The notes beneath the pieces are model-generated. The model ran no database searches, was not told where the DNA came from, and saw nothing but the letters and a program-made list of their open reading frames with translations. This document shows, one piece after another, positions 33,702-42,620 of a stretch of 64,000 nt of DNA. The translations under genes were made by a program, and so were the position numbers. Each line of letters opens with the position of its first letter. Position 1 is the first letter of the stretch. Source of the DNA: Luteolibacter sp. SL250 (GTDB lineage Bacteria > Verrucomicrobiota > Verrucomicrobiia > Verrucomicrobiales > Akkermansiaceae); NCBI RefSeq assembly GCF_026625605.1, contig NZ_CP113054.1:4774001-4838000 (forward strand), in the 5' to 3' direction.

Positions 33702-35275
33702 ATGACAAACCGGTTCCCTCCCCTCGTCCTTGCCACCCTCATCGCCTGTTCTCCCGCCCTCTCATGGGCAGACACGCTCGATGATCTCCTGAGCCCGAAG
33801 ACCGATGTCTCATCCCTGAGGGACGGGATGCCGCGAAGGCATGGAATGAAGTCGTGGATGCGTTCCGCCGCAATGACATGGCCGCCGCCGCCAGCCTGGG
33901 CCAGAAGTTCCTGGAGCAGGATTTCAAGGCGACCCCCTATCAGATCCTGGGGGTGAAGATCATGATCAACCTCGCCGATGAAAAGGCGCACGTGACCTCA
34001 TCCAACAAGGACTCGAAGGGCAGCCTCGACATCGTCATGGCGGAGCGGGCGCAGATCACCGCGAAATACCAGGCGCTGCTTGAGACTATCCGCGCGGCGG
34101 ACGCCGTCATCGACCGCCTCACCTACCGCCGGACCCAGCCCGTCCAGGAAGGCACCGCCGCCTACCGTGAGTGTGTGCGGAACGCCAGCATCATCGAGCG
34201 CGCCAACGCCGAACTGGAGATCCTCAAACCCCAGATCGAGCGGAACAAGCAGGCCGCCCTGGAAGTGAATTCCAAGCTGACCACGGAGACCAAATCCGAC
34301 ATCCTCAGGCTGCTGGACATGCTGCTGGAGGCCGATGAGCTGGAGGCCGCATTCGCCATCACGAATGTCTATCTGCGCAAGGCGGGGCAGGATCTCGACG
34401 TGGCGAAGCGGCAGCAGGATGTGATCCGGCTGAGGGAAGTCCATGAGAAGGCAGTCAAGATCGCAGCCGCCATCCATGAGCAGCAGCGGCCGCTCTTGTC
34501 CGGGAAGAAATACTGGGCGGCAAGGGACACGCGGGAGAAATCACTCGAGAAGGTCAGGCAGCAGGCCGGGGATGAAGACCTCATCCGGATGGTGGTCCGC
34601 AGGGTTTCCCTGGACGAAGCCGGGGTCGATGCCGCCATCAGCCGCGCCGAGTCCGAAACCAAGGTCCTGCTGGAACTGGCCGCCGTCGATCCGAAGAAAG
34701 CGGAAGCGCAGCTCGCCATGCTGGCGGCCGAATACCCCGACCACCCCGAACTCAGCACCCTGAGGACCAGGATCTCCATTTCCGACTCCGTGGCCATGAA
34801 GGGGAAGATGAGCGACCTGCTCGCTTCGATCGAGGCACTTGCCGAAAGTGATCCCGACCAGGCTCTCACGCTTTTGGCCGGTATCCGTGAAGACCACATG
34901 GATGAAATCGAGAGAGCCAGCATTTCGGCCCGGATCGCCGCCGCTGCCAACAAGGCCATCACGGCCTGCCTCGTCCGCGCCGAAAGATCCCTCGAGGAAG
35001 TGAAGGCAAAGGTCGGCGGTGAGGTCGCGGAAGTCGTGGCCGCTGAAATGGCGAAGGTGAGAAACCAGGACGGGGATTTCGTCGAACTGACTTCATCCGG
35101 CATCATCCGCGCCAGGATCGACCGGTCCGCGGATCTCCCCGAGGCGAAGGCCACGCTCGAAGGGGTTTCCAGGAGCCTTGCCCTGATCTCCGCCCAGAGA
35201 ACCTCCACCCAGCAGCGAATCACGCTGGAAGCGCTCCGGACCGAAACCCGCCTCTTGCTCGCGGCCCTGAAATGA
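33702..35275 (+). pseudogene. Secreted coiled-coil protein gene interrupted by a frameshift
   Basis: CGGAGTCATT precedes ATG 33702, which opens a clear signal peptide (MTNRFPPLVLATLIACSPALSWA). After DVSSLRDG the frame must shift at the GGG run 33825-33827 to continue as DAAKAWNEVVDAFRRNDMAAAASLGQKFLEQ and stay open to 35275. Restoring one G joins both parts into one product of about 524 residues. The rest is helical and heptad-like (ERAQITAKYQALLETI, IERANAELEILKPQIERNKQAALEV) with no named domain. A GTG at 33854 could start a shortened cytoplasmic product. It may be an intact gene with a sequencing error. Its stop overlaps the next gene's start as ATGA. Confidence 0.7.
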
Positions 35276-35700
35276 CGATCATCCGGGAAACCAACCCGCT
35301 CCGGCTACTCCCGATGATCGATACCTACTACGAAGCTTTCAATGCGGGTGACCGCGAGAAGATGTTCTCCCTGCTCACGGACGATGTCGTCCATGACCTC
35401 AACCAGGGTGGCAGCGAAACGGGCATCGGTGCGTTCCGCGCGTTCATGGAGCGCATGGACCGCTGCTATCAGGAAACCCTGGAGGACATCGTGATCTTCG
35501 AAGGCCCGGACGGCACCCGGGCCGCCGCCGAGTTCAACGTGCGCGGCAAGTACCTGGCCACGGACGAGGGACTCCCGGAAGCGAACGGCCAGACCTACCT
35601 GATCCCAGCGGGGGCGTTCCTCACCCTCCGCGACGGGAAGATCTCCCGGCTGACGATGTACTACAACCTGCAGGAATGGCTGAGGCAGGTGGGGGCGTGA
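35272..35700 (+). CDS. NTF2/SnoaL-like (ketosteroid isomerase-related) protein
   Basis: The 142-residue product matches the SnoaL-like fold of polyketide cyclase and ketosteroid isomerase relatives: MIDTYYEAFNAGDREKMFSLLTDDVVHDLNQGG at the N-terminal half, then FRAFMERMDRCYQETLEDIVIF and LTLRDGKISRLTMYYNLQEWL. These proteins form a cone-shaped pocket and bind small hydrophobic ligands; many are uncharacterised. The start overlaps the preceding stop as ATGA, implying coupling with the secreted coiled-coil gene. An internal Met (residue 15) is an alternative start. No catalytic residue can be assigned with confidence. Confidence 0.8.
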   Translation: MTIIRETNPLRLLPMIDTYYEAFNAGDREKMFSLLTDDVVHDLNQGGSETGIGAFRAFMERMDRCYQETLEDIVIFEGPDGTRAAAEFNVRGKYLATDEGLPEANGQTYLIPAGAFLTLRDGKISRLTMYYNLQEWLRQVGA

Positions 35701-35725
35701 TCAGGAGGAGCGCACGCCGCTCCAT

Positions 35726-36526
35726 TCATCCCTTCCGTTTGTCCTTTTTCAGTGCAGCCGTCCGCCCACCGGCGATGATCACCTGCACGCCCTGTGCCTC
35801 GAATCTCGAGACGAGTTCCGGAGAGGCGGCGGTGTCCGTGACCAGGATGTCGATGTCCTTCACATCCGCGAAGCGGTAGGCGCTGCGCGCACCCAGCTTC
35901 GTGCTGTCAGCCAGCACGATCACGCGGTCCACACGCTCCAGCAGGCGCTCCTTCAGCACACCGTGGCCATGGTTCACATCCATCGCGCCACGTTCAGGAT
36001 CCAGCGCATCCACACCTAGGAATGCGCTGCGGATGACGAAGCGTTTCGAGGCATCCTCCGCCATCGCTCCGGTGTAGCTGCGTGACTGGTTCTCATAGGT
36101 GCCGCCGGTGCAGACCAGCGTGAGATCCGTGCGGGTGGCCAGAGTGACCACGATGTGATGGGCGTTGGTGACGACCGTCAACGGCATCGGCGGCAGGTGA
36201 TCCGCCAACCGCAGCACCGTGGAACTAGCGTCCAGGAAGATGGTTTCGCGGGCTGAGATCAACTGGGCCGCCGCCGTGGCGATGACATCCTTCTCAGTCT
36301 CATTGATGGCGGTGCGCTCCGGCAGCGGCAGGTCGAACCGGTCCGGCTCAGGCCGCACCGCTCCGCCATGGGTCCGCAGCAGACGGCCCAGCCGCTCCAG
36401 CGCCGTCAGATCCTTACGGATGGTCTCATCCGAGACGCCGAATTCCTCCACCAGATCAATGTTCCGGACAGAGCCTTCCGTCTGGACCCGGTGGAGAATC
36501 TTGTGCTGGCGTTCCGTGACGAGCAT
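35726..36526 (-). CDS. glpR: DeoR/GlpR-family repressor, probably of glycerol genes
   Basis: The start is ATG 36524-36526 (MLVTERQHKILHRVQTEG), the standard DeoR N-terminus; the upstream frame adds 14 residues from the operator region. The 266-residue product has a DeoR helix-turn-helix (NIDLVEEFGVSDETIRKDLTALERLGRLLRTHGGA) and a sugar-phosphate-binding DeoRC domain (FLDASSTVLRLADHL, VVTNAHHI, CTGGTYE, ADSTKLG). It is divergent from a porin-glpF-glpK-glpD operon, so glycerol-3-phosphate is the likely inducer. The name is inferred from this context, since DeoR proteins for different sugars look alike. The 274-base gap between the starts holds several repeats. Confidence 0.85.
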   Translation of the reverse strand: MLVTERQHKILHRVQTEGSVRNIDLVEEFGVSDETIRKDLTALERLGRLLRTHGGAVRPEPDRFDLPLPERTAINETEKDVIATAAAQLISARETIFLDASSTVLRLADHLPPMPLTVVTNAHHIVVTLATRTDLTLVCTGGTYENQSRSYTGAMAEDASKRFVIRSAFLGVDALDPERGAMDVNHGHGVLKERLLERVDRVIVLADSTKLGARSAYRFADVKDIDILVTDTAASPELVSRFEAQGVQVIIAGGRTAALKKDKRKG

Positions 36527-36800
36527 TTGGGTGACGAAAACGTAAACTTTTTTCCCAATGATATCCAAGCCAAAACATTGGATTTAACGTTCCCAAGATT
36601 GGGCATGCTTGGTTTTCGCGCCTCATCCGCCGTTCCGTCGCAAGGATGTTGGTTTTTATTGGATTAACGAAATCGCAATCAACTCATTATCAACATTTTA
36701 CGATTGCGGACGGAAAAATGATGGAGCTTAGTTGACCCAACGATCCCGGAAGTTGATTCCGCCGTTCCCACCAATCCCCATAACTCCAAATCCGAAATCC
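36527..36800. promoter_or_regulatory. Divergent glp regulatory region with candidate operators
   Basis: Several repeats lie between glpR and the porin gene. CCAATG (36555-36560) pairs with CATTGG (36576-36581), and ATCCAA (36563-36568) with TTGGAT (36578-36583). CCCAAGATTGGG is at 36592-36603, and CGCAATC (36674-36680) pairs with GATTGCG (36702-36708). A near-direct repeat TTGGATT(T)AACG occurs at 36578-36589 and 36659-36669. These are the natural candidates for GlpR binding on both promoters. I do not see a convincing sigma-70 -35/-10 pair. Confidence 0.5.
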
Positions 36801-37535
36801 ATGAAACCCAACCTGACCCTCCGCCACCTGCTGCTTGGCTTCTTCGTCCCCTGTGCCGCCTTCGCGGGAACGACCGAGCCGGCGGTGACTCCCACCCTGC
36901 ATTCCTCCGGCACCGACTCCTGGTGGAAAGCCTCCCTCAACGTCGGCTATGAGACTCTCCACGTGTATCGCGGCGTGGATTCCTCCGCCGGCAACGCGAA
37001 CATCTGGGAGAGCCTGGATGTCGATATCGCCAATTTCTTCCACTTCAACCTCTACAACGGGAACTCCCTGAACGGCGAATACGGCGAGCTGACCCCGAGC
37101 TTCTATTTCTACAAGGACCTCGGTCCCATCACCGCCGCCGCCGGGATGATCTGGTACCACTTCCCCGGTGAGGACGGCGTGGACAGCGAGGAATACTACA
37201 TCCAGCTCAGCCGGGAGCTGGGCGCGGGATTCTCCGCCTCCGCGTGGTTCTCCTACAATGCCCGCAGCGAAGGCTGGTACCATGAACTGAAACTCTCCCA
37301 CTCCCTGCCGATCAACAACACGGTGAGCGTGGAGAGCCAGGCCGCCCTCGGATACTCCACCAGCTACCGCACCGGTGGCAACGGCCTGGACAACCTGACC
37401 ATCGGCGTGGGCGTCCCGATCAAGCTGACCGAGAGCCTGACCCTGAAGCCGTCCCTGGGCTACGCGTTCGCGCTGGATGCCTTGGACAGCGGCGACGAAG
37501 GCTGGGCGGCCCTCACGCTTTCCTATCGCTTCTGA
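36801..37535 (+). CDS. Outer-membrane porin-like protein, first gene of glp operon
   Basis: The start is ATG 36801 (MKPNLTLRHLLLGFFVPCAAFA), which begins a signal peptide cut near AFA-GT. The 244-residue product is beta-rich with alternating aromatic residues (SLNVGYETLHVYRGVDSS, ELTPSFYFYKDLG) and ends in SYRF with terminal Phe, so it should be a small outer-membrane barrel. The opening strand with 'Y-R-G' resembles TorF/TIGR02001-type putative porins, though I cannot confirm it. It lies 43 bases before glpF and shares its strand and probable promoter. That suggests it passes glycerol or a glycerol compound through the outer membrane. Confidence 0.75.
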   Translation: MKPNLTLRHLLLGFFVPCAAFAGTTEPAVTPTLHSSGTDSWWKASLNVGYETLHVYRGVDSSAGNANIWESLDVDIANFFHFNLYNGNSLNGEYGELTPSFYFYKDLGPITAAAGMIWYHFPGEDGVDSEEYYIQLSRELGAGFSASAWFSYNARSEGWYHELKLSHSLPINNTVSVESQAALGYSTSYRTGGNGLDNLTIGVGVPIKLTESLTLKPSLGYAFALDALDSGDEGWAALTLSYRF

Positions 37536-37578
37536 CAGAAAACAGTCACAGATTACCAAACCCTGAAAATCCAAATCC

Positions 37579-38331
37579 ATGAATCCCTATCTCGCTGAAT
37601 TCATCGGCACCGCCATCCTGATCCTGCTGGGCAACGGCGTGGTGGCCAACGTGGTGCTCAACCGCAGCAAGGGCCAGAACGGCGGCTGGATCGTCATCAC
37701 CGTCGGCTGGGGCCTCGCGGTCGCCATGGCGGTGTATGCCGTGGGCCGTATCTCCGGCGCCCATCTGAACCCTGCCGTAACCATCGGACTCGCTTCCATC
37801 GGAGGCTTCCCCTGGGAGAAAGTGCCCGGTTTCATCGCCGCCCAGGTGGCTGGTGGTGCGGTCGGGGCGACCCTCGTCTGGCTGGCCTACCTCGCCCACT
37901 GGGGTGAAACCCCGGACAAGGGCGCGAAGCTTGCGTGCTTTTCCACGGCTCCGGCCGTGAGGAAGATCGGCCCGGCGATCATCACCGAGGTCATCGGCAC
38001 CGCGATGCTGGTATTCGGCGTACTGGCCATCGGCAGCGTGAAGGCGGGCATCGTGGATCCCGATCTCCAGTCCGTGGCCGGGGTGGTCGCCAACTGGTGG
38101 GGACCGATGCTGGTCGGCCTGCTGGTCGTATCCATCGGCGTGTCACTCGGTGGCCCCACCGGCTATGCCATCAACCCCGCCCGTGACCTGGGACCGCGCA
38201 TCGCCCACCAGCTCCTGCCGATCGCCGGCAAGGGCGGCTCCGACTGGGCCTACGCCTGGGTGCCCATCGTGGCCCCCATCATCGGCGGCGTGACCGGCGC
38301 CCTCCTCCACCGTGCGCTCTTCGGCGCGTGA
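37579..38331 (+). CDS. glpF: Glycerol facilitator (aquaglyceroporin)
   Basis: The 250-residue product is a six-helix MIP channel with both half-helix motifs: [10 protein letters not shown] (first NPA) and [12 protein letters not shown] (second NPA). The Asp after NPAR, seen here as NPARD, is characteristic of glycerol facilitators rather than water-only aquaporins. The N-terminus ([20 protein letters not shown]) is also typical. It lets glycerol diffuse across the inner membrane, where GlpK traps it. It lies between the porin and glpK on the same strand, with a 41-base gap to glpK. Confidence 0.95.
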   Translation: MNPYLAEFIGTAILILLGNGVVANVVLNRSKGQNGGWIVITVGWGLAVAMAVYAVGRISGAHLNPAVTIGLASIGGFPWEKVPGFIAAQVAGGAVGATLVWLAYLAHWGETPDKGAKLACFSTAPAVRKIGPAIITEVIGTAMLVFGVLAIGSVKAGIVDPDLQSVAGVVANWWGPMLVGLLVVSIGVSLGGPTGYAINPARDLGPRIAHQLLPIAGKGGSDWAYAWVPIVAPIIGGVTGALLHRALFGA

Positions 38332-38372
38332 TCCATCCAACTCCAGATAAACACCGAACACCTTTCAAACCC

Positions 38373-39869
38373 ATGAGCTCCGAAAAATTCATCATGGCCC
38401 TGGACCAGGGCACCACCAGTTCCCGCACGCTGATCGTCAACCACGCGGGCAAGGTCATCTCCGTCGCCCAGATGGAGTTCAAGCAACACTACCCGAAGCC
38501 CGGCTGGGTGGAGCATGACCCGATGGAAATCTGGTCCAGCCAATCCGCCACGGAGGCGGAGGCGCTGAGCAAGGCGGACCTCCGGCACCGCGACATCGCC
38601 GCCATCGGCATCACCAACCAGCGGGAGACCACCGTGGTCTGGAACAAGAACACCGGCAAGCCGGTCTACAACGCCATCGTCTGGCAGGACCGGCGGACCG
38701 CCGACTACTGTGCGAAGCTGAAAGAGCAGGGACTGGAGCCGAAATTCACCGAAAAGACCGGCCTCCGCCTGGACCCCTATTTCTCCGGCACCAAGTTGCG
38801 CTGGATCCTGGAGAACGTGGAAGGGGCACGGGCGGAGGCGGAAGCGGGCAACCTGATCTTCGGCACCATCGACAGTTGGTTGGTCTGGAAGCTCACGGAC
38901 GGAGCCGTCCATGTGACGGACGCCACCAACGCCTCCCGCACGCTGCTTTTCAACATCCACACCGGCGACTGGGACAATGAAATCCTGGAGATCCTGGACA
39001 TCCCGCGCAAGATGCTGCCGGAGGTGAAGGGCTCCAGCGAGGTGTATGGCAACAGTACTAAGAACGTGCCCATCGCGGGTATGGCGGGTGACCAGCAGTC
39101 CGCCCTCTTCGGCCAGGCATGTTTCGAGCCGGGCATGGCGAAGAACACCTACGGCACCGGTTGCTTCATGCTGATGAACACCGGCGAAAAGGCCATCCCG
39201 TCGAAGAACAACCTGCTCACCACGGTGGCCTGGAAGATCGGCGGCAAGACGGAGTACGCGCTGGAAGGCTCGATCTTCGTCGGTGGTGCGGTGGTCCAGT
39301 GGCTGCGCGACGAACTGAAGATCGTCTCCAGCGCGGAGGAGTGCAGCAAGCTGGCCGCCAGCGTGCCTGACGCGGGCGGCATGTATCTGGTGCCCGCCTT
39401 CGCCGGACTCGGCGCGCCGCACTGGGATCCCTACGCCCGCGGCCTCTGCATCGGCATGACCCGCGGCACCAACCGGGCGCACTACTGCCGGGCCGCGCTG
39501 GAGGGCATCGCTTTCCAGAGCGCGGACCTCATCGACTGCATGACGAAGGACAGCGGCATCGAGATCAAGGAGCTGCGTGTCGATGGCGGGGCCTCCCGCA
39601 GCGAGCCGCTGATGCAGTTCCAGTCCGACCTGCTGGGCGTGAACGTGGTCCGCCCGGACAACGTGGAAACGACCGCCATGGGCGCGGCCTATCTGGCCGG
39701 ACTGGCCGTGGGCTACTGGGAAAGCAAGGAAGACATCGTCTCCCGCTGGAAGGAAGACGCCCGCTTCAAGCCGTCCCGCGAGCAGGAGGAAATCAAGAAA
39801 CTGGTCGCCGGATGGAACCGTGCGGTCGATCGGGCGAAAGCCTGGGAACAACCCGACAACGAATCATGA
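38373..39869 (+). CDS. glpK: Glycerol kinase
   Basis: The start is ATG 38373 ([22 protein letters not shown]), placing the ATP-binding DQGTTSSR near residue 10 as in other GlpK proteins. The 498-residue product shows [78 protein letters not shown] and [17 protein letters not shown], all hallmarks of glycerol kinase within the FGGY family. It makes sn-glycerol-3-phosphate from glycerol and ATP. Its TGA stop overlaps the glpD ATG by four bases, so the kinase and dehydrogenase should be made together. Confidence 0.97.
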   Translation: MSSEKFIMALDQGTTSSRTLIVNHAGKVISVAQMEFKQHYPKPGWVEHDPMEIWSSQSATEAEALSKADLRHRDIAAIGITNQRETTVVWNKNTGKPVYNAIVWQDRRTADYCAKLKEQGLEPKFTEKTGLRLDPYFSGTKLRWILENVEGARAEAEAGNLIFGTIDSWLVWKLTDGAVHVTDATNASRTLLFNIHTGDWDNEILEILDIPRKMLPEVKGSSEVYGNSTKNVPIAGMAGDQQSALFGQACFEPGMAKNTYGTGCFMLMNTGEKAIPSKNNLLTTVAWKIGGKTEYALEGSIFVGGAVVQWLRDELKIVSSAEECSKLAASVPDAGGMYLVPAFAGLGAPHWDPYARGLCIGMTRGTNRAHYCRAALEGIAFQSADLIDCMTKDSGIEIKELRVDGGASRSEPLMQFQSDLLGVNVVRPDNVETTAMGAAYLAGLAVGYWESKEDIVSRWKEDARFKPSREQEEIKKLVAGWNRAVDRAKAWEQPDNES

Positions 39870-41431
39870 AACGCGAAATCCATCTCAACGACATCCGCAC
39901 CGCCACGGAACCCTTCGATTTCTGCATCGTGGGCGGCGGTGCCACCGGCCTGGGCGCGGCGGTTGACGCCGCCTCCCGCGGCCACTCCGTCGTCCTGATC
40001 GAGCAGGCGGACTTCGCGAAAGGCACGTCCTCCCGTTCGACGAAGCTGGTCCACGGCGGCGTGCGCTACCTCCAGCAGGGGAATGTTTCCCTGGTTCTGG
40101 AGGCGCTGCGCGAGCGCGGCCGGATGACGCGGAACGCGCCGCACCTGGTGCACGACCTTTCCTTTGTCATCCCCAACTACAGTTGGTGGGAGGGTCCGTT
40201 CTACGGCATCGGCATGAAGGTCTATGACCAGCTCGCCGGGAAGCTGGGCCTCGGCCCCAGCAAGTGGCTGTCCAAGGAGGAGACCGTCGAACGCATCCCC
40301 ACCGTGGAAACGGAGAATCTCACCGGCGGCGTGATGTACCATGACGGCCAGTTCGATGACTCCAGGCTGGCGGTCAACCTCGCCCAGACCGCGGCGGGCC
40401 TCGGCGCGAAGATCGTCAACTACACGAGATGCACCGGCCTGTTGAAAAAGGACGGGCTGGTCAGCGGAGTGGAAGCCATGGACCTGGAAAGCTGCGAGCC
40501 TTTCCAGATCCACGCCCGGTGTGTCATCAATGCCACGGGTATCTTCGTGGATGACCTCCGGTCGAAGGATGAAGGCCATGCCAAACCCATGGTCACCGTC
40601 AGCCAGGGCATCCACATCGTCCTGCCGAAGGAATTCCTGCCCGGCAATGCGGCGATCATGATCCCGAAAACGGCGGATGGCCGCGTCCTGTTCGCCGTGC
40701 CGTGGCATGACTGCGTGGTGGTCGGCACCACGGACACCCCGCTGCCGGAAAAGTCCATGGAGCCCCGCGCGCTCGCCTCGGAGGTGGAGTTCGTGATGGA
40801 ACACGCCGCGAAGTACCTGACGAAAGATCCCCGCCCGGAGGATGTGCTGAGCATTTTCGCCGGACTGCGGCCGCTCGTGAAATCCGGCGATGATACGAAC
40901 ACCGCCGCCATTTCCCGGGACCACACCATCCTCGTCAGCAACAGCGGCCTGATCACCGTCACCGGCGGAAAATGGACCACCTACCGGAAGATGGCGGAGG
41001 ACGTCATCGACCAGGCGGAGATGGTCTCCGGAGTGGACCAGCGGCGCTGCGAGACGGAGACCCTCCAGATCCGCGGCTGGACCCACACGCCCATCCCGGA
41101 GCCGAACCTGCGGCCCTACGGCGCGGACGCCGCCGCCATCCGGGCGCTCGGCGGGTCGGAAAGGATCCATCCGGACCTGACGATCACCGCGGCCGAAGTC
41201 CGCTGGCATGTCCGGGAGGAAATGGCCCGCACGGTGGAGGATGTCCTTTCCCGCCGCTCCCGCTGCCTGCTGCTCAACGCCCGCGCCAGCATCGAAGCCG
41301 CTCCCACGGTCGCCGCCATCATGGCGGAGGAGCTGGACAGAGGCCAGGATTGGGTGACCCACCAGCTCGAAACCTACACCACCCTCGCCAAGGGCTACGT
41401 TTTCGGGGATCCGGCCAGCATCGGCGGCTGA
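39866..41431 (+). CDS. glpD: Aerobic glycerol-3-phosphate dehydrogenase
   Basis: The start is ATG 39866, in the ATGA overlap with glpK; 18 extra codons upstream lie inside glpK. The 521-residue product has an FAD-binding Rossmann loop [20 protein letters not shown], then the GlpD blocks [27 protein letters not shown] and [20 protein letters not shown], and a C-terminal cap domain ([22 protein letters not shown]). It oxidises glycerol-3-phosphate to DHAP at the inner membrane and passes electrons to quinone. A perfect 12-bp hairpin follows the stop. Confidence 0.96.
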   Translation: MKREIHLNDIRTATEPFDFCIVGGGATGLGAAVDAASRGHSVVLIEQADFAKGTSSRSTKLVHGGVRYLQQGNVSLVLEALRERGRMTRNAPHLVHDLSFVIPNYSWWEGPFYGIGMKVYDQLAGKLGLGPSKWLSKEETVERIPTVETENLTGGVMYHDGQFDDSRLAVNLAQTAAGLGAKIVNYTRCTGLLKKDGLVSGVEAMDLESCEPFQIHARCVINATGIFVDDLRSKDEGHAKPMVTVSQGIHIVLPKEFLPGNAAIMIPKTADGRVLFAVPWHDCVVVGTTDTPLPEKSMEPRALASEVEFVMEHAAKYLTKDPRPEDVLSIFAGLRPLVKSGDDTNTAAISRDHTILVSNSGLITVTGGKWTTYRKMAEDVIDQAEMVSGVDQRRCETETLQIRGWTHTPIPEPNLRPYGADAAAIRALGGSERIHPDLTITAAEVRWHVREEMARTVEDVLSRRSRCLLLNARASIEAAPTVAAIMAEELDRGQDWVTHQLETYTTLAKGYVFGDPASIGG

Positions 41432-41443
41432 ATCCGCAAATTT

Positions 41444-41476
41444 CCGCCGGTGGCATTTTCCTGTTGCCACCGGCGG
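41444..41476 (+). terminator. Perfect 12-bp hairpin after glpD
   Basis: CCGCCGGTGGCA (41444-41455) pairs perfectly with TGCCACCGGCGG (41465-41476) around a nine-base T-rich loop, 12 bases after the glpD stop. No T-run follows, so it may protect the 3' end or terminate with a factor. Confidence 0.55.
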
Positions 41477-41531
41477 CCCCCACCCGTAGCCTCCGCGCCC
41501 CTCCCTGCGAAATCTCAAACCACATCCCGCG

Positions 41532-41687
41532 ATGTCCAAGCACAACAGCCTCAAAGCAAGCGCCACCGTCGGCGGCAAACGCTCCGTCCTCAAGCGCTTC
41601 GAGCGCGTCAAACTCCTCAAGGAGCGTGGCGAATGGAAAGCCGGCCGCAGCCCTGTCGGCCTGCCAAAGACCAAGCACGAAGGTTGA
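41532..41687 (+). CDS. Small basic protein shared by Chlamydiae and Verrucomicrobiota
   Basis: ATG 41532 to TGA 41685-41687 encodes 51 residues beginning MSKHNSLKASATVGGKRS and continuing VLKRFERVKLLKERGEW, then SPVGLPKTKHEG. About a third of residues are Lys, Arg or His. The pattern (S-L-K, V-G-G-K-R-S-V-L-x-R-x-E-R, L-L-x-E-R-G-x-W, G-L-P-K-T-K) is that of the 'small basic protein' family I know only from the PVC group, thought to bind nucleic acid or ribosomes on composition alone. It has its own intrinsic terminator, so it is expressed as a short monocistronic message or from the end of the glp transcript. Confidence 0.85.
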   Translation: MSKHNSLKASATVGGKRSVLKRFERVKLLKERGEWKAGRSPVGLPKTKHEG

Positions 41688-41714
41688 TCCCTTCACGCAC
41701 GGTTTTCCCGATCC

Positions 41715-41748
41715 GCGTGGAATCCCAGAGTGGGTTCCGCGCTTTTTT
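41715..41748 (+). terminator. Intrinsic terminator of small basic protein gene
   Basis: GCGTGGAATCC (41715-41725) pairs with GGGTTCCGCGC (41732-41742), including two G-U pairs, and is followed by TTTTTT (41743-41748). It ends 21 bases before the next start codon. Confidence 0.88.
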
Positions 41749-41769
41749 CGCTGAAAATTTCCCACTCCC

Positions 41770-42480
41770 ATGAACGACGGCACCCGCCTCAACAAATACC
41801 TCGCCTCCTGCGGCATCGGCTCACGCCGCGCCTGTGATGAACTCATCCAGACCGGGCGGGTGGAGGTGAACGGCTCGCCGTGCCTGAACATGGGGACCCG
41901 TATCGGCCCCGGTGACCATGTGAAGCTGGACGGAAAGCGCGTGGTGCCGAATGACGTGGCCATCCTCGCCTTCCACAAGCCGCGCGGCTTCGTCTGCACC
42001 CGCGAGGACGAGCTGGGCCGGGAGACGATCTACGATTTCCTCCCTCCGACCCTGCACAGCCTGCACCACGTCGGCCGCCTTGACCGGGATTCCGAGGGGC
42101 TGCTGATCCTCACCAACGACGGTGACCTGTCCCAGCGGCTGATGCACCCGTCGAAGTCAGTCGAGAAGGAGTATCTGGTGACGTCCAACCAGGCGTTCGA
42201 GAACCACCACCTCGACCAGTTCCTGGAAGGCATCTATACCGAGGGCGGGAAACTGAAGGCGAAAGCCATCGAGCGGCTCTCCCCGCGCCGGATCAAGATC
42301 GTCCTCGACCACGGCGCGAAACGCCAGATCCGGGTCATGTTCGAGGCGCTGGGCTATCAGGTGACCAAACTGCTCCGCATCCGCATCGGCTCGCTGTGGC
42401 TGGGCGATCTGGAACCCGGCACCTACGCCTTCCTCAACTCGAAGGAAGTCGAGTTGCTGATGAAGAATCCGAAGGCCTGA
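41770..42480 (+). CDS. RsuA/RluB-family pseudouridine synthase
   Basis: The 236-residue product has an N-terminal S4 RNA-binding domain (TRLNKYLASCGIGSRRACDELIQTGRVEVNG) and the catalytic block HHVGRLDRDSEGLLILTNDG, where the Asp of GRLDRDS is the nucleophile. KEYLVT and GAKRQIRVMFEALGY are also conserved. It isomerises uridine to pseudouridine in rRNA. The family includes RluB, RluE, RluF and RsuA, which differ in target site, and sequence alone does not settle which this is. It starts just after the terminator of the small basic protein gene. Confidence 0.92.
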   Translation: MNDGTRLNKYLASCGIGSRRACDELIQTGRVEVNGSPCLNMGTRIGPGDHVKLDGKRVVPNDVAILAFHKPRGFVCTREDELGRETIYDFLPPTLHSLHHVGRLDRDSEGLLILTNDGDLSQRLMHPSKSVEKEYLVTSNQAFENHHLDQFLEGIYTEGGKLKAKAIERLSPRRIKIVLDHGAKRQIRVMFEALGYQVTKLLRIRIGSLWLGDLEPGTYAFLNSKEVELLMKNPKA

Positions 42481-42493
42481 GCGGCCCCACCCC

Positions 42494-42521
42494 CCGGGAA
42501 TCCGGGCGTGAGATTTCCCGG
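42494..42521 (+). terminator. Weak hairpin after pseudouridine synthase gene
   Basis: CCGGGAA (42494-42500) pairs with TTCCCGG (42515-42521) and is followed by ATTTCGTT. It lies 13 bases after the stop codon and is a plausible but weak terminator. Confidence 0.45.
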
Positions 42522-42620
42522 ATTTCGTTGAACTGGCGGCTTGCCCCGCGCCATGTGGATTTCTAGTTTCCGCAACGTAGATGCGAAAATACGCGTCGCT
42601 TTCCAGAGATCCCAAAATCC

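Noticed and set aside
38250-41674. Long minus-strand frames opposite glpK and glpD
   Set aside because: Both are complementary to well-conserved enzymes and show only Arg/His/Asp-rich mirror composition.
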